Source: an uncultured Bacillota bacterium
GTDB lineage: Bacteria > Bacillota > Clostridia > Christensenellales > QAND01
Direction: 5' to 3'
NCBI GenBank assembly: GCA_905188085.1
Contig: CAJJKN010000002.1
Coordinates: 62,001 to 126,000, forward strand
DNA: 64,000 nt
Part shown: piece by piece, positions 17,225-27,317 of the stretch
How positions within the stretch are numbered: the stretch's first letter is position 1
Layout of the letters: every line of letters begins with the position of its first letter
Made by a program: the position numbers and the translations under genes
Notes under the pieces: generated by a model
The model's database searches: none
Told to the model about the DNA's origin: nothing
The model's input: the letters and a program-made list of their open reading frames with translations, nothing else

Positions 17225-17689
17225 ATGAAACACAAACAAACCTGGCTGCAAGCGGTTCTTGCCATAGCCATTGTGGGGGGCTTTGCGGGCTTGTCGTATC
17301 TTTGGAACGATGCCGCGGGCTCATGGTATATGCTGCTGAAAAAACCGGTGTTTCAGCCGCCGGATCAGATCTTTCCCTATGTTTGGGGCGCACTGTATCT
17401 GCTGACGGCCGGCGCGCTGTTTATGCTGTTTCGCGCCGGGGCAGGCGCACGGGCAATCTATCCGCTGGTTTTAACCCTGGCTTTGGGCGCGCTGTGGAAC
17501 TACGCTTTCTTCGGCCGGCAAAACCCGGCGGCGGGCGTGGCTGTTTTGGCTTTGACCGTGTCGGCAAACATCTATGCCGTATGGCAGAGCTATCGCATAA
17601 AACCGCTGTATGGCTTTTTGATTTTGCCGCTTTTGATCTGGCAGACCTTTGCCCTGGTGCTAAACTATACCATCTACATGCTAAATTGA
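17225..17689 (+). CDS. TspO/MBR family tryptophan-rich membrane protein
   Basis: A 154-residue protein with five predicted transmembrane helices and conserved aromatic positions: WY with a PP turn (WYMLLKKPVFQPPDQIF, about 35-51), the WGALYLL segment and LWNYAFFGRQNPAAG (about 94-109). TspO proteins bind tetrapyrroles and cholesterol-like ligands and can break down porphyrins. It has a GAGGAG-like site before ATG 17225 and stands alone, with no haem gene nearby, so its ligand here is open. Confidence 0.88.
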   Translation: MKHKQTWLQAVLAIAIVGGFAGLSYLWNDAAGSWYMLLKKPVFQPPDQIFPYVWGALYLLTAGALFMLFRAGAGARAIYPLVLTLALGALWNYAFFGRQNPAAGVAVLALTVSANIYAVWQSYRIKPLYGFLILPLLIWQTFALVLNYTIYMLN

Positions 17690-17801
17690 GCGCGCCTTTC
17701 CATACGGGAAAAAACAAAGCTGCGCTGCGCATAAAAAGGCGCGGGGGAAGGCTGAATTCAAACCAAAACGAAAAACAGAAAAAGAAACGGAAAATTTGCG
17801 G

Positions 17802-17830
17802 AATCCCTTGGTCAAAGCCGGGGGATTTTT
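17802..17830 (+). terminator. Terminator before coaX
   Basis: AATCCCTTGG pairs with CCGGGGGATT over ten positions with two G-T wobbles, loop TCAAAG, then TTT. Confidence 0.65.
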
Positions 17831-17831
17831 A

Positions 17832-17860
17832 TTGTGTTATCCGTTCAGACCTGATATAAT
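17832..17860 (+). promoter_or_regulatory. Promoter of coaX
   Basis: TTGTGT and TATAAT are separated by exactly 17 bases. Transcription would begin about 125 bases before the start codon. Confidence 0.7.
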
Positions 17861-17993
17861 AAACAGAACTTTGAACTAAATTTTCACAATCTTGCAAAGA
17901 ACCATGGATCCGAAGGGGTTCGGGGCCGTGGCTCTGTATTTTATTTTCCTTATGGCAGCGCGGTTGTCATAAAAAGAAAGGGGTCTGGCAGTT

Positions 17994-18761
17994 ATGCTGC
18001 TTACCATGGATGTGGGCAACTCCAATATTAAAGTGGGATTGTTTGAGGGAGAAACGCTGATTTCCAGCTTTCGGATTACAACGAATGCGGACAGAAGCAG
18101 TGATGAATACGGCCTTCTCATCATTCATTTTTTAACATATTTGAATCGTAAAGCAGAGGAAATCGAAGGCGTGATCATCGCCACTGTACAGCCACAACTG
18201 CGCTATACGCTGGATAGGATGACGCATACGTTTTTCCATTGCCGTCCGATGTTTGTTTCCTATCAGCTTAATTTGGGATTGAAAATCCAATATGATTCGC
18301 TGCCTGCCTTGGGGGCAGACCGTATTGCCAACGCCGTGGCAGGGTATGAGCTTTACGGCGGGAAAGGCGCATGCATTACCGTGGATTTCGGCACGGCCAC
18401 AACCTTTGGCGTAATCAGCGAAGACGGCGTGTTTTTGGGTGGGCCCATTGCGCCCGGCATCCGCAGCGCCAGCGAAGCGCTGACCAGCCGCGCCGCCCAG
18501 CTGCGTCAGTTTAACTTTGCCAAACCCGATCATGTGCTGGCCACAAACACCATTGAGGCCATGCAAGCAGGCGTGATGTATGGCTTTGCCGGCCTTGCGG
18601 ACAACCTGTTGGCTAAATTAAAAATAGAGGTGGGCCCGGCGTTTGTAGTGGCAACGGGCGGTTTGTCCGATGTGATTGCGGGCGATACACACCATATCAA
18701 CGTGGTGGACAAGACTTTGACTTTAAAGGGTTTACAACTAATCTATAAGAAAAATTGTTAA
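17994..18761 (+). CDS. coaX: Type III pantothenate kinase
   Basis: A 255-residue ASKHA-fold kinase: DVGNSNIKVGLF (residues 5-16) binds phosphate, GADRIANA (about 104-111) and VDFGTATTF (about 127-135) bear the catalytic Asp and second phosphate loop, and GGPIAPGIR follows. It phosphorylates pantothenate as the first step of CoA synthesis, and this type is not feedback-inhibited by CoA and needs a monovalent cation. The GGGG-type ribosome site is modest. It is followed after 14 bases by homoserine dehydrogenase. Confidence 0.92.
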   Translation: MLLTMDVGNSNIKVGLFEGETLISSFRITTNADRSSDEYGLLIIHFLTYLNRKAEEIEGVIIATVQPQLRYTLDRMTHTFFHCRPMFVSYQLNLGLKIQYDSLPALGADRIANAVAGYELYGGKGACITVDFGTATTFGVISEDGVFLGGPIAPGIRSASEALTSRAAQLRQFNFAKPDHVLATNTIEAMQAGVMYGFAGLADNLLAKLKIEVGPAFVVATGGLSDVIAGDTHHINVVDKTLTLKGLQLIYKKNC

Positions 18762-18775
18762 GGAAGGTACTCAAA

Positions 18776-20035
18776 ATGAAACACAAGATTGCGCTGTTGG
18801 GATTGGGTACGGTAGGATTGGGTACCTACCAGCTGATCGAAAAGAACAGCAAGACCATTTTGGAAAACACCGGGGCAGAGGTGGAAGTGAAATATGCGTT
18901 GGTGAAAAACGCGGCTAAATCCCGCCCGGTGCCTGCAGAAGTGATTACCACGGATTTCGATACAATCGTAAACGATCCGGAAATTGAGCTGGTGGCGGAG
19001 GCCATGGGCGGCACGCAGCCGGCCCTGTCCTATGCGCTGGCGGTGTTGAACGCCGGCAAAGGCTATGTAACGGCCAACAAGGAATTGATCTCCAAACACT
19101 GGGAGGAATTGGAACAGGCGGCCGCCAAGACCGGCGCAGCGCTGTATTTTGAAGCCAGCGTGGCAGGGGCCGTGCCTGTGATCAAGGCCGTAACGGACAG
19201 CTTATCCGCCAACAACATCAACGGCGTGATGGGTATCATCAACGGAACGACCAACTACATTTTAAGCAAGATGAGCGAAGAGGGCATGGACTATGCCGAC
19301 GCTTTGAAGCAGGCGCAGGAACTGGGCTATGCTGAGCCGGATCCGAAAAACGACGTGGAAGGCTACGACGTGCAGTTCAAACTGGCCATCCTGGCTTCTC
19401 TTGCGTTTAATAAGCGCGTGAAAGTGGATCAGATTTTGCGCGAAGGCATTACCGAGGTTTCTGCCGACGACATCAGAACGGCAAAGGAACTGGGCTATGG
19501 CATTAAAATGCTGGCCATCGGCAAGCAGGTGGGCGACGAAGTGGAGGTGCGCGTGCATCCCACGATGATTCCGCTGGATCATCCGCTCAATTCCGTCAGC
19601 GGCCCGTTTAACGCCGTGTATGCGGATACGGATGCAGCCGGCCAGCTGATGTTTTACGGCCGCGGTGCCGGGGATTTCCCGACGGCCAGCGCCCTTTTGA
19701 GCGACGTGTTGACCGCGCTGACGGAAACAACCCATCGCCGGTATGCGTTTTTGGAAAAGGGCGAAGCCGCCGTGGCAGACGACTTTACCAGCAGCTATTT
19801 TATCCATACCGAAGCTGCGGATCAGCCGAACGTTTTGGCGGCAGCGGCCAAAATTTTGGGCGAAGAGGGCGTTTCCATTGCCGCTGTGATGCAGCGCGGC
19901 CAGGCAAAAGAAGGCAGGGTGCCGCTGGTGTTTATCACGCACCAGACAACGGAAAAAGCTTTGATGAGAGCGGTGGATCATATTGCGGCAACGGAGTATT
20001 TCACGATTCGAAATCTCATCCGTGTCGAAAAATAA
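18776..20035 (+). CDS. hom: Homoserine dehydrogenase with ACT domain
   Basis: A 419-residue enzyme: Rossmann motif GLGTVGLGTYQL (about 8-19), EAMGGTQPA, TANKELISKH for NADP, the catalytic region GIINGTTNYILSKM and the conserved LGYAEPDPKNDVEGYD. The last 80 residues form an ACT domain (NVLAAAAKILGEEGVSIAAV) that normally gives feedback control by threonine. It reduces aspartate semialdehyde to homoserine on the way to Thr and Met. ATG 18776 with AAGGAAGG is chosen over upstream codons. The thrC and thrB genes are not adjacent. Confidence 0.95.
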   Translation: MKHKIALLGLGTVGLGTYQLIEKNSKTILENTGAEVEVKYALVKNAAKSRPVPAEVITTDFDTIVNDPEIELVAEAMGGTQPALSYALAVLNAGKGYVTANKELISKHWEELEQAAAKTGAALYFEASVAGAVPVIKAVTDSLSANNINGVMGIINGTTNYILSKMSEEGMDYADALKQAQELGYAEPDPKNDVEGYDVQFKLAILASLAFNKRVKVDQILREGITEVSADDIRTAKELGYGIKMLAIGKQVGDEVEVRVHPTMIPLDHPLNSVSGPFNAVYADTDAAGQLMFYGRGAGDFPTASALLSDVLTALTETTHRRYAFLEKGEAAVADDFTSSYFIHTEAADQPNVLAAAAKILGEEGVSIAAVMQRGQAKEGRVPLVFITHQTTEKALMRAVDHIAATEYFTIRNLIRVEK

Positions 20036-20047
20036 GGAGGGAATTTT

Positions 20048-20395
20048 ATGATTACATCTACCAGCACAATTGAAATGGAAGTGCGTAAAGAAATGCGCGG
20101 CGGCCCGGGCGAAGTGTTGATTCAGACGCTGGCAAATAAGGCGGATATGCCGAAAAACTGCCGTGTGTTTTCCATTATGACGTTGAAACCCGGCTGCGGC
20201 ATCGGCTATCATGAACACAAAGGCGAGATGGAGTTTTACCACATTTTGGAAGGCGAAGGCGTTGTGGACGACAACGGCACGGAAAAACCTATCAAAACCG
20301 GCGATACCATGATTACAGTGAACGGCGAAGGCCATTCCATTACCAACAACAGCGACAAAGACCTGAAAATGATTGCCTGCGTGGTTATGGACTAA
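20048..20395 (+). CDS. Single-domain cupin protein
   Basis: A 115-residue cupin. Motif 1 is GCGIGYHEHKGEMEFYHILEG's core (key residues HEH...E, about 57-64) and motif 2 is GDTMITVNGEGHSITN's core (GD...H, about 88-98), so the metal-binding set His-His-Glu-His is complete. Stand-alone cupins of this kind are widespread; the reaction is not predictable. It starts 12 bases after hom with GGAGGG in front and shares its terminator, so it may act on an amino-acid-related metabolite, but that is inference. Confidence 0.85.
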   Translation: MITSTSTIEMEVRKEMRGGPGEVLIQTLANKADMPKNCRVFSIMTLKPGCGIGYHEHKGEMEFYHILEGEGVVDDNGTEKPIKTGDTMITVNGEGHSITNNSDKDLKMIACVVMD

Positions 20396-20910
20396 AAAAG
20401 ACAAAAGGAGATCCGAGAGGGTCTCTTTTTTGTTTTGAGAAAAAAGCGGCGGCGCAGAATGCCGGCAGTGCGTTTGTCGTGCCTAGGAAAAGCAAACGCG
20501 CCGGTGTGCCGATTTATGCGGACAGAGAAACCGGACAGCGCGGCATGGTGCGGTTGATTACGCCGGAAAAATCCCTCGCCGAAAACGGAAAGGGAAGAGT
20601 GCATGATAAAAACAAGGGAGGGATACGATGCGGCAGAGGAAAGGCAAAAAACAGGCTGGTATACGCCGATTGAAAAAATCTGGGAAAAGGCCGTTTGCCC
20701 GGCCGGAGAAAAGACAGAAAAATTGCAAAAAGAACTTTACTTTCATTTGCCCGATACAAACAGACCGAAAGGGAAAAAATTTAAAAAAGCATATAAAAAA
20801 CACCTTTCCTCGCCGGCAAGGGTAGAAAAACCCGCTGCAAAGAAAGGTGATTTTGTCTTAAAAGAACTCCAAGGGCTTAAAAATATTTATTTTGTAAACA
20901 GCCGCTTGGA
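20396..20910. other. Purine-rich spacer between convergent genes
   Basis: Only the hom-cupin terminator (20407-20431) is clear. A 119-codon open frame at 20603-20962 has no good ribosome site, no domain, and runs into the antisense of the XRE gene, so it is not called. The plus strand is rich in GGAAA and AAAGG runs. Confidence 0.5.
20407..20431 (+). terminator. Terminator after hom-cupin
   Basis: GAGATCC and GGGTCTC pair around GAGA, with one G-T wobble, followed by TTTTTT. Confidence 0.8.
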
Positions 20911-21462
20911 TTATTCCAACACAATGGCCAAAAATTTGGCGGGCGCATCGGATGCGGATTGAATGCCGTGATCATAACGGGCATCAAAATACAGGCTGTC
21001 CCCGGCCTCCAGGATGATTTCCTTTTGCCCGATGATGCATTTGACGGTGCCTTCCAGCACATAATCAAACTCATGCCCATCGTGCTTGTTCATCTTGGCC
21101 GGCACATTTTCCGGATCCACCGTTACGATGAAAGGATAGCACTTTTTCTGATAAAACTGATGGGCCAAAGAGACATATTCATAGCCGGGATAACGCTCTA
21201 CCTCCAGCCCTTTGCCTTTACGGTTGATGGCATACACGGTCAATTTCGGTTCATCGCCGGTTACCAGGTTTGCCAAAGAAACATCATAGGTGTTGCAAAA
21301 GCTGGTCAGCTGCCCGATGGGAATGTCTTCCTCTGCCGCTTCATACCGTTGATATTGCTCAACCGGAATGCCGAGGGTTTTGGAAACTTCTGTTTTGGAA
21401 AGCCCCAACGTTTCGCGGACCTGTTTTAAACGCTGTGCCACTTGCTCAAGAGGATTGCTCAT
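20911..21462 (-). CDS. XRE-family regulator with cupin sensor domain
   Basis: A 183-residue protein: an N-terminal helix-turn-helix of the Cro/XRE type (about residues 8-62, LGLSKTEVSKTLGIP with recognition helix) and a C-terminal cupin (about 100-180, HDGHEFDYVLEG and GDSLYFDARYDHG). Such regulators commonly sense small molecules through the cupin and control polyamine, amino acid or sugar genes. An unusual loop links the two halves. The GGGAG site precedes ATG 21462. It is divergent from uvrB and convergent to the cupin gene; the target is unknown. Confidence 0.88.
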   Translation of the reverse strand: MSNPLEQVAQRLKQVRETLGLSKTEVSKTLGIPVEQYQRYEAAEEDIPIGQLTSFCNTYDVSLANLVTGDEPKLTVYAINRKGKGLEVERYPGYEYVSLAHQFYQKKCYPFIVTVDPENVPAKMNKHDGHEFDYVLEGTVKCIIGQKEIILEAGDSLYFDARYDHGIQSASDAPAKFLAIVLE

Positions 21463-21642
21463 TTGCCAATACTCCCTTCATGCCCAATATACAGGGCCTT
21501 TTCTCATTTCAGTATAGGCCAGTTTTCCGTGCTTTTCAAGCGAGCGCAGCGGATATTTTGCGAAATATTTATCCGGTAAGTTGGGATGATAAACAGAGAA
21601 AAAAGGATAGTGAATAAATAAGAACAAACTTTCGTATTTCTA

Positions 21643-21670
21643 TTGAATAAATTGACGGATATGGTAAAAT
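21643..21670 (+). promoter_or_regulatory. Promoter of uvrB-uvrA
   Basis: TTGAAT and TAAAAT are separated by 16 bases. Just upstream GAAC-N4-TTTC (21622-21633) resembles a LexA box of the GAAC-N4-GTTC type with one mismatch; the SOS link is only suggested. Confidence 0.45.
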
Positions 21671-21700
21671 AACAGAGATACAGACCAAAGGAGAAAGAAT

Positions 21701-23719
21701 TTGTCGCAGTTTAAAGTGAAAAGCCCCTACCAACCGCAGGGGGATCAGCCGCAGGCCATTGAGAAACTGGCGGACGGGGTTTTGCGGGGCGAAAAAAATC
21801 AGGTGCTTTTGGGCGTAACCGGGAGCGGGAAAACCTATACGATGGCAAAGGTCATTGAAAAGGTGCAAAGGCCCACGCTGGTCATCGCCCATAACAAGAC
21901 GCTGGCAGGGCAGCTTTGCAGCGAATTTAAAGAGTTTTTTCCGGACAGCGCCGTGGAATACTTTGTATCCTATTATGATTATTATCAGCCGGAAGCGTAC
22001 ATTCCTTCCAGCGATGTATACATTGAAAAAACCACGGCCATCAACGATGAAATCGATAAAATGCGGCACAGCGCCACCAGCGCGCTCAACGAGCGGAGAG
22101 ACGTAATCATCGTGGCGTCGGTTTCCTGCATCTATGCCCTGGGGGACCCGGAAGAATATCTAAACCTTTCCATTTCCCTGCGTCCCGGCATGCGGAGAGA
22201 CAGGGACGATATCATCCGCCATCTGGTGGAAATTCAATACGAGCGAAACGACATCAACTTTGTGCGCGGCACGTTTCGCGTGAAGGGCGATGTGCTGGAG
22301 GTATTTCCGGCCAGCCACAGCGAGCGCGCCATTCGGGTTGAGTTTTTCGGCGACGAGATTGAACGCATCAGCGAGATGGATACCATCACCGGGCATGCTG
22401 TGCGGATTTTGGACCATACCGTGCTGTTTCCCGCTACGCACTATGCCACCAGCCAGGCCAAATTGCAGGCAGCCATGGAGCATATCGAGGCGGATATGCA
22501 CAAGCAGGTAGAAGCGTTTAAAAAAGCGGACAGGCTTTTGGAGGCGCAGCGGATAGAGCAGAGAACCACGTTTGATTTGGAGATGATGCGGGAAATTGGC
22601 TTTTGCAGCGGCATAGAAAACTATTCCCGCTATTTTGACGGCAGAAGCCCGGGCCAGCCGCCGTATACGCTGTTGGATTATTTCCCGGATGATTATCTGC
22701 TGATGATCGACGAAAGCCACGTTACCCTACCGCAGATCCGGGCCATGTATAAGGGCGATTTTTCCAGGAAAGATTCTCTGGTGCAATACGGCTTTCGGCT
22801 GCCCAGCGCCTATGACAACAGGCCGCTGAAATTTGAAGAGTTTACCCAGCGGGTGAACCAGGCCATTTACGTTTCGGCAACGCCGGCGGCCTATGAAACC
22901 GAAATCAGCACCCAGGTGGTAGAGCAGATCATTCGCCCCACGGGGCTGGTGGATCCGGAGGTTACGGTGCTGCCCGCCGAAGGCCAGGTGGACGATTTGA
23001 TCGGCCAAATCCGCAAAACCACGGAGGAAGGGTATCGCACGCTGGTAACAACGCTGACCAAAAAAATGGCGGAGCGGCTGACGGAATATCTGGAACAGCT
23101 GGATATGCGTGTAAGATATATGCACGCGGATACGGAAACCATGGAGCGGATGGAATTGATTCGCGATCTGCGCCTGGGTGAATACGATGTGCTGGTGGGC
23201 ATCAACTTGCTGCGCGAAGGGTTGGATTTGCCGGAAGTAGGGCTGGTAGCCATTTTGGATGCGGATAAGGAAGGATATCTGCGCAGCACCACCTCTTTGA
23301 TTCAGACCATCGGGCGTGCAGCCAGAAATGTGCACAGCCGCGTGATTATGTATGGGGATAAAATTACAGACAGCATGCAGCGCGCTATGGATGAAACGGC
23401 GCGCCGCCGTGAAATTCAATTGGCGTATAACAAAGAACACAACATTACGCCGCACAGCGTGGAAAAGAGCATACGCAACGTATTGGAAATTTCCAGAAGC
23501 GCACAGAAGAGCAGAAAAGACGGCGTAAACCTGACTCCGCAGCAAAAGACCATGAAATTGCAGCTGCTGGAACAAGAGATGAAGCAGGCCGCCGCAGAAT
23601 TGGATTTCGAGCGGGCAGCGCTGCTGCGTGATGAAATGATAGCGCTAAAACAAGGAAAGCCGGTAGAAAAAAGCAAAGGGAAAAAGACCGGCTATAAAGG
23701 GAGAAAGAAAGGCAAATGA
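21701..23719 (+). CDS. uvrB: Excinuclease ABC subunit B
   Basis: A 672-residue helicase-like damage verifier: Walker [12 protein letters not shown] near residue 39, the beta-hairpin region [22 protein letters not shown] for the Walker B box, the helicase motif [14 protein letters not shown] and QTIGRAARN, and a C-terminal UVR helix ([18 protein letters not shown]) for UvrC contact. It loads with UvrA at bulky lesions for nucleotide excision repair. TTG 21701 is preceded by AAAGGAG at the right distance. The last bases overlap the uvrA start (ATGA). Confidence 0.97.
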   Translation: MSQFKVKSPYQPQGDQPQAIEKLADGVLRGEKNQVLLGVTGSGKTYTMAKVIEKVQRPTLVIAHNKTLAGQLCSEFKEFFPDSAVEYFVSYYDYYQPEAYIPSSDVYIEKTTAINDEIDKMRHSATSALNERRDVIIVASVSCIYALGDPEEYLNLSISLRPGMRRDRDDIIRHLVEIQYERNDINFVRGTFRVKGDVLEVFPASHSERAIRVEFFGDEIERISEMDTITGHAVRILDHTVLFPATHYATSQAKLQAAMEHIEADMHKQVEAFKKADRLLEAQRIEQRTTFDLEMMREIGFCSGIENYSRYFDGRSPGQPPYTLLDYFPDDYLLMIDESHVTLPQIRAMYKGDFSRKDSLVQYGFRLPSAYDNRPLKFEEFTQRVNQAIYVSATPAAYETEISTQVVEQIIRPTGLVDPEVTVLPAEGQVDDLIGQIRKTTEEGYRTLVTTLTKKMAERLTEYLEQLDMRVRYMHADTETMERMELIRDLRLGEYDVLVGINLLREGLDLPEVGLVAILDADKEGYLRSTTSLIQTIGRAARNVHSRVIMYGDKITDSMQRAMDETARRREIQLAYNKEHNITPHSVEKSIRNVLEISRSAQKSRKDGVNLTPQQKTMKLQLLEQEMKQAAAELDFERAALLRDEMIALKQGKPVEKSKGKKTGYKGRKKGK

Positions 23720-26556
23720 ACGAAACGATAGAGATTCGAGGCGCAAAGCAGCACAACCTGAAAAATATAGATCTTTCCATTCCGAGAGACAGTCTGGTGG
23801 TGTTTACCGGGCTATCCGGCAGCGGAAAGAGCAGCCTGGCGTTTGATACCATCTATGCCGAAGGGCAGCGGCGCTATGTGGAATCGTTGTCCTCTTATGC
23901 GCGCATGTTTTTGGGGCAGATGGAAAAGCCGGATGTGGAATCCATCGAGGGGCTGTCTCCGGCCATTTCCATCGACCAGAAAACCACCTCCAGAAACCCG
24001 CGCTCCACGGTGGGCACGGTGACGGAAATTCATGATTATCTGCGCTTGCTGTATGCGCGGATCGGGCAGCCGCACTGCCCGAAATGCGGCAAGCCCATCA
24101 AACAGCAAAGCATTGACCAAATGGTGGAAAATGTGTTGGCCATGGGCGAAGGAAAGCGGATTTTGCTGCTGTCTGCTGTGGTAAGAGAGCGCAAGGGCGA
24201 GCATGTGAAAGTGCTGGAAGATCTGCGCAAAAACGGCTTTGCCAGGGCCATGGTGGATGGGGAAATCATAGACCTGTCCGAAGAACACGAAAAGCTGGCA
24301 AAGACGAAAAAGCACACCATTTACGCCGTGGTGGACCGTATTGTGGTAAGGGAAGATGCCAAGGGGAGAATCAACGACAGCCTAGAAACGGCGCTGGCGC
24401 TTTCACAGGGCATTGTTACCATTCAGGATGCCGATACCGGCGAACAAACCGTGATGAGCGCTAACTATGCCTGCCCGGACTGCGGCATCAGCATGGAGGA
24501 ATTGACGCCCAGAATGTTTTCCTTTAACAGCCCATTTGGCGCTTGCCCCACCTGTTCCGGCTTGGGCACGATGTCAAAGGTGGATCCGGATTTGATCATT
24601 CCGGACAAAAGTAAGTCTTTGCGGCAGGGCGCCATCAGCATTCCCGGCTGGGACACTTCGCAGCCCGGCTCTATGGCGGAAATGTATTTTGCGGCCATGG
24701 CCAATCATTACGGGTTTTCGTTGGATGTGCCGGTTTCTCAGTTGCCCAAAGAGATCATCGATCTGTTTTTATACGGCTCGAAAGAGAAGATCAAGATTTC
24801 CTATGATAAGGAATTTGGCAGCGGCAGCTTTTACAGCGAATTTGAGGGCCTGGTAAACAATATCGAGCGGCGCTACCACGAAACGCAAAGCGATTATATG
24901 AAAGAGGAATACGAGCAGTTTATGGCAACCGTGCCCTGCCCGGACTGCCATGGTGCGCGTTTGCGGCCGGAGGTATTGGGCGTAAAGGTGGGCGGCCTGT
25001 CCATTGCAGAACTGTCCGATATGCCGGTGGCGGAAATCAAACCCTTTATCGATCAATTAAAATTAGCGCCGCGGGAAAAGATGATCGCAGGGCGCATTTT
25101 GAAGGAAATACAATCCCGAATCGGATTTTTGAACGATGTAGGGCTGGATTATATCACGCTGTCCCGCACGGCATATACGCTTTCCGGTGGGGAGGCGCAG
25201 CGCATCCGTTTGGCCACGCAGATCGGCTCCAGGCTGACGGGCGTATTGTATATTTTGGATGAACCCAGCATTGGCCTGCACCAGCGGGATAATGATAAGC
25301 TGCTGGCCACGCTGAAAAATTTAAGGGACCTCGGCAATACCCTGATCGTTGTGGAGCATGATGAAGACACCATGCGTGCCGCGGATCAGATTGTGGATAT
25401 CGGCCCGGGTGCCGGCGAACACGGCGGCCAGCTGGTGGCGCAGGGCACGGTGGAGGAAATTGAAGCCTGCGAAGCATCCATCACGGGGCAATATTTATCC
25501 GGGAAAAAGCAGGTGGCCATTCCGGAAAAACGGCGTAAGCCCACCGGAACGCTGGTGGTAAAAGGCTGCAAGGAAAACAACCTGAAAAATGTGGATATCA
25601 AAGTGCCGCTTGGGGTATTTACCTGTGTGACCGGCGTTTCCGGCAGCGGGAAGAGCAGCTTTGTTAATGAGATTTTGTATAAATCGCTGGCAAGGGATTT
25701 GAACCGCGCCAGAGTGCGGCCGGGGCATTATGATAAAATCGTGGGCCTGGAACAGCTGGATAAGGTGATTGATATAGACCAATCGCCCATCGGACGTACG
25801 CCGCGCAGCAACCCGGCAACCTATACCGGTGTATTCGATATGATTCGCGATCTGTTTGCACAGACGCCGGACGCTAAAATGCGCGGCTATAAAAACGGCC
25901 GGTTCAGCTTTAACGTAAAGGGCGGGCGGTGTGAATCCTGCAAAGGCGACGGCATTGTGAAAATTGAAATGCACTTTTTGCCGGATGTGTATGTGCCGTG
26001 CGACGTATGTAAAGGCAAACGATACAACAGGGAAACGCTGGAAGTATATTATAAAGGCAAAAACATTGCAGATGTGCTGGATATGACGATCGAACAGGCC
26101 AGAGACTTTTTCTCGCCCATTCAGCGTATCCACAGAAAGCTGGATGTGCTGTGCCAGGTGGGCCTTGGCTATATGCGTCTGGGGCAACCCAGCACCACGC
26201 TTTCCGGCGGCGAAGCGCAGCGCGTGAAACTGGCGACAGAGCTTTCCAAAAAAGGAACAGGGCGCACGCTGTATATTTTGGACGAGCCCACCACGGGTTT
26301 GCATGTGGCGGATGTGGACAGGCTGGTTAAGATTTTGCATCAGCTGGTGGAAAGCGGCAACAGCGTGGTTGTCATTGAACATAATCTGGATGTGATTAAA
26401 ACGGCAGATCAGATTATCGATCTGGGCCCCGAAGGCGGCGACAGAGGCGGTACCATCGTGACTACGGGTACGCCGGAGCAGGTGGCCAAAGTGCCGCAAA
26501 GCTATACCGGCCAGTACCTGGCACCCATCTTGGCAAAACAAAAGGCGCACAAATAA
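23716..26556 (+). CDS. uvrA: Excinuclease ABC subunit A
   Basis: A 946-residue ABC ATPase dimer-forming damage sensor with two nucleotide-binding modules: Walker [10 protein letters not shown] near 33 and GVSGSGKSS near 640, two signature motifs [12 protein letters not shown] and [12 protein letters not shown], and zinc modules with CPKCGKP, CPDCGIS, and CESCKGDG...CDVCKGK. Normal length. It is translationally coupled to uvrB through an ATGA overlap, and the pair is the standard order. It ends 60 bases before tRNA-Val. Confidence 0.97.
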   Translation: MNETIEIRGAKQHNLKNIDLSIPRDSLVVFTGLSGSGKSSLAFDTIYAEGQRRYVESLSSYARMFLGQMEKPDVESIEGLSPAISIDQKTTSRNPRSTVGTVTEIHDYLRLLYARIGQPHCPKCGKPIKQQSIDQMVENVLAMGEGKRILLLSAVVRERKGEHVKVLEDLRKNGFARAMVDGEIIDLSEEHEKLAKTKKHTIYAVVDRIVVREDAKGRINDSLETALALSQGIVTIQDADTGEQTVMSANYACPDCGISMEELTPRMFSFNSPFGACPTCSGLGTMSKVDPDLIIPDKSKSLRQGAISIPGWDTSQPGSMAEMYFAAMANHYGFSLDVPVSQLPKEIIDLFLYGSKEKIKISYDKEFGSGSFYSEFEGLVNNIERRYHETQSDYMKEEYEQFMATVPCPDCHGARLRPEVLGVKVGGLSIAELSDMPVAEIKPFIDQLKLAPREKMIAGRILKEIQSRIGFLNDVGLDYITLSRTAYTLSGGEAQRIRLATQIGSRLTGVLYILDEPSIGLHQRDNDKLLATLKNLRDLGNTLIVVEHDEDTMRAADQIVDIGPGAGEHGGQLVAQGTVEEIEACEASITGQYLSGKKQVAIPEKRRKPTGTLVVKGCKENNLKNVDIKVPLGVFTCVTGVSGSGKSSFVNEILYKSLARDLNRARVRPGHYDKIVGLEQLDKVIDIDQSPIGRTPRSNPATYTGVFDMIRDLFAQTPDAKMRGYKNGRFSFNVKGGRCESCKGDGIVKIEMHFLPDVYVPCDVCKGKRYNRETLEVYYKGKNIADVLDMTIEQARDFFSPIQRIHRKLDVLCQVGLGYMRLGQPSTTLSGGEAQRVKLATELSKKGTGRTLYILDEPTTGLHVADVDRLVKILHQLVESGNSVVVIEHNLDVIKTADQIIDLGPEGGDRGGTIVTTGTPEQVAKVPQSYTGQYLAPILAKQKAHK

Positions 26557-26575
26557 AGAAAAACGAGAATAGCCC

Positions 26576-26604
26576 TTGCTTTTTTGCGGAAAACACGCTA
26601 TAAT
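26576..26604 (+). promoter_or_regulatory. Promoter of tRNA-Val
   Basis: TTGCTT and a perfect TATAAT are separated by 17 bases; the mature tRNA begins 12 bases after the -10 box. Confidence 0.75.
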
Positions 26605-26616
26605 AGCAAGGCACTT

Positions 26617-26692
26617 GGGACTTTAGCTCAGTTGGTAGAGCACATCGTTCACATCGATGGGGTCGCTGGTTCGAGTCCAGTAAGTCCCACCA
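26617..26692 (+). tRNA. tRNA-Val (anticodon CAC)
   Basis: A complete 76-base cloverleaf: acceptor GGGACTT with AAGTCCC, D-stem GCTC/GAGC, anticodon stem CATCG/CGATG around TTCACAT giving anticodon CAC for GTG codons, a five-base variable loop, T-stem GCTGG/CCAGT with one G-U pair, discriminator A and an encoded CCA at 690-692 of this 26-kb line. It has its own promoter and terminator. Confidence 0.95.
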
Positions 26693-26710
26693 TGCCATGC
26701 ATACGGCATA

Positions 26711-26738
26711 AAAAGCTACGCATTTGCGTGGCTTTTTT
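26711..26738 (+). terminator. Terminator of tRNA-Val
   Basis: AAAAGCTACGC pairs with GCGTGGCTTTT around ATTT, and T continues to 26738. Confidence 0.85.
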
Positions 26739-26800
26739 GTTTATGGCATATCCCGCCGGGGGATAGGGACAAAACGACGGCAAGGGGTTTCAATTACCTA

Positions 26801-27088
26801 ATGGATGAAATAGAAGAGCAAAGTAACGGAACCGCCCGGATAGGCGTATTTTGGAGCATAGAAAGCATTGAAATCCCGCAATGCTTTTTTGTTTATACGA
26901 AAGATTTGCCGAAATTTTGGAGAATCGTTAATTACTTTTGGAGAAAGCTTTTCAATGGCTTTCTGTTTGAGTCAAGAGCGGAAGAGAATAGGATCATCAG
27001 GCATTTTGCCGGGCAGCATGGATGGTATAAATTTGTTGCCATTGAAGATCACCAAAGCGGAGAGATTGTGCTATCATATAAAATATGA
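26801..27088 (+). CDS. Doubtful small ORF, unknown
   Basis: A 95-codon frame whose product is not recognised. The second half reads like a genuine protein (FESRAEENRIIRHF, then HGWYKFVAIEDHQSG), but no clear ribosome site precedes ATG 26801 and an intrinsic-terminator-like hairpin (26862-26890) lies inside the frame. It may be a small real gene, a fragment, or chance. The space around it (26739-27266) holds no better candidate. Confidence 0.25.
   Translation: MDEIEEQSNGTARIGVFWSIESIEIPQCFFVYTKDLPKFWRIVNYFWRKLFNGFLFESRAEENRIIRHFAGQHGWYKFVAIEDHQSGEIVLSYKI
26862..26890 (+). terminator. Terminator-like hairpin
   Basis: AAAGCATTG and CAATGCTTT are perfect inverted copies around AAATCCCG, followed by TTT. 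It could be a second terminator after tRNA-Val. Confidence 0.6.
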
Positions 27089-27266
27089 AATCCATTTGAA
27101 ATGACAGTGTTTATGGCGTATAACCATAGCGGAATCTGCCGGGCCTATTCTTTGCACAGCGTTGCTTGGAAAAGCTTGGTGAGGTTGTTCTCAGCCAAAG
27201 CGGATTGCGCGGCCGGAGGATGTTTTTCCAAATTGAAATTTTATAGAAGAAGGAGGAAACTCGCTT

Positions 27267-27317
27267 GTGGACGGCGCGGTAGAGCTGTTCAAAATAGCGG
27301 GAAAAGATGCATCATGA
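27267..27317 (+). CDS. 16-codon leader ORF coupled to the DUF1275 gene
   Basis: GTG 27267 stands 10 bases after a strong AGGAGG (27251-27256) and opens a frame coding MDGAVELFKIAGKDAS, whose TGA overlaps the ATG of the DUF1275 gene. The latter has no good ribosome site of its own, so this mini-ORF could carry ribosomes to it by termination-reinitiation. It might instead be the fused ends of a lost gene. Confidence 0.35.
   Translation: MDGAVELFKIAGKDAS

Larger units (their letters stand above)
17690..17993. other. Spacer between TspO and coaX genes
   Basis: No gene. It starts with a 9-bp inverted repeat (CGCGCCTTT 17691-17699 with AAAGGCGCG 17735-17743) around a 35-base loop, continues with a terminator (17802-17832), a good promoter (17832-17860) and a leader of about 125 bases before coaX that can pair GAACC with GGTTC. 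Confidence 0.55.

Noticed and set aside
20603..20962. 119-codon frame in the spacer after the cupin gene
   Set aside because: No domain, no good ribosome site, and its end overlaps the XRE regulator on the other strand. Left as non-coding, though not excluded.
21620..21640. Possible LexA box upstream of uvrB
   Set aside because: GAAC-N4-TTTC has one mismatch to the expected inverted repeat; mentioned only as a note to the promoter.
22727..23575. Long reverse-strand open frame inside uvrB
   Set aside because: It is antisense to a well-conserved gene, has no ribosome site and codes no recognisable domain.
25495..26550. Reverse-strand open frame of 351 codons inside uvrA
   Set aside because: Shadow of a conserved gene; composition follows the opposite strand.
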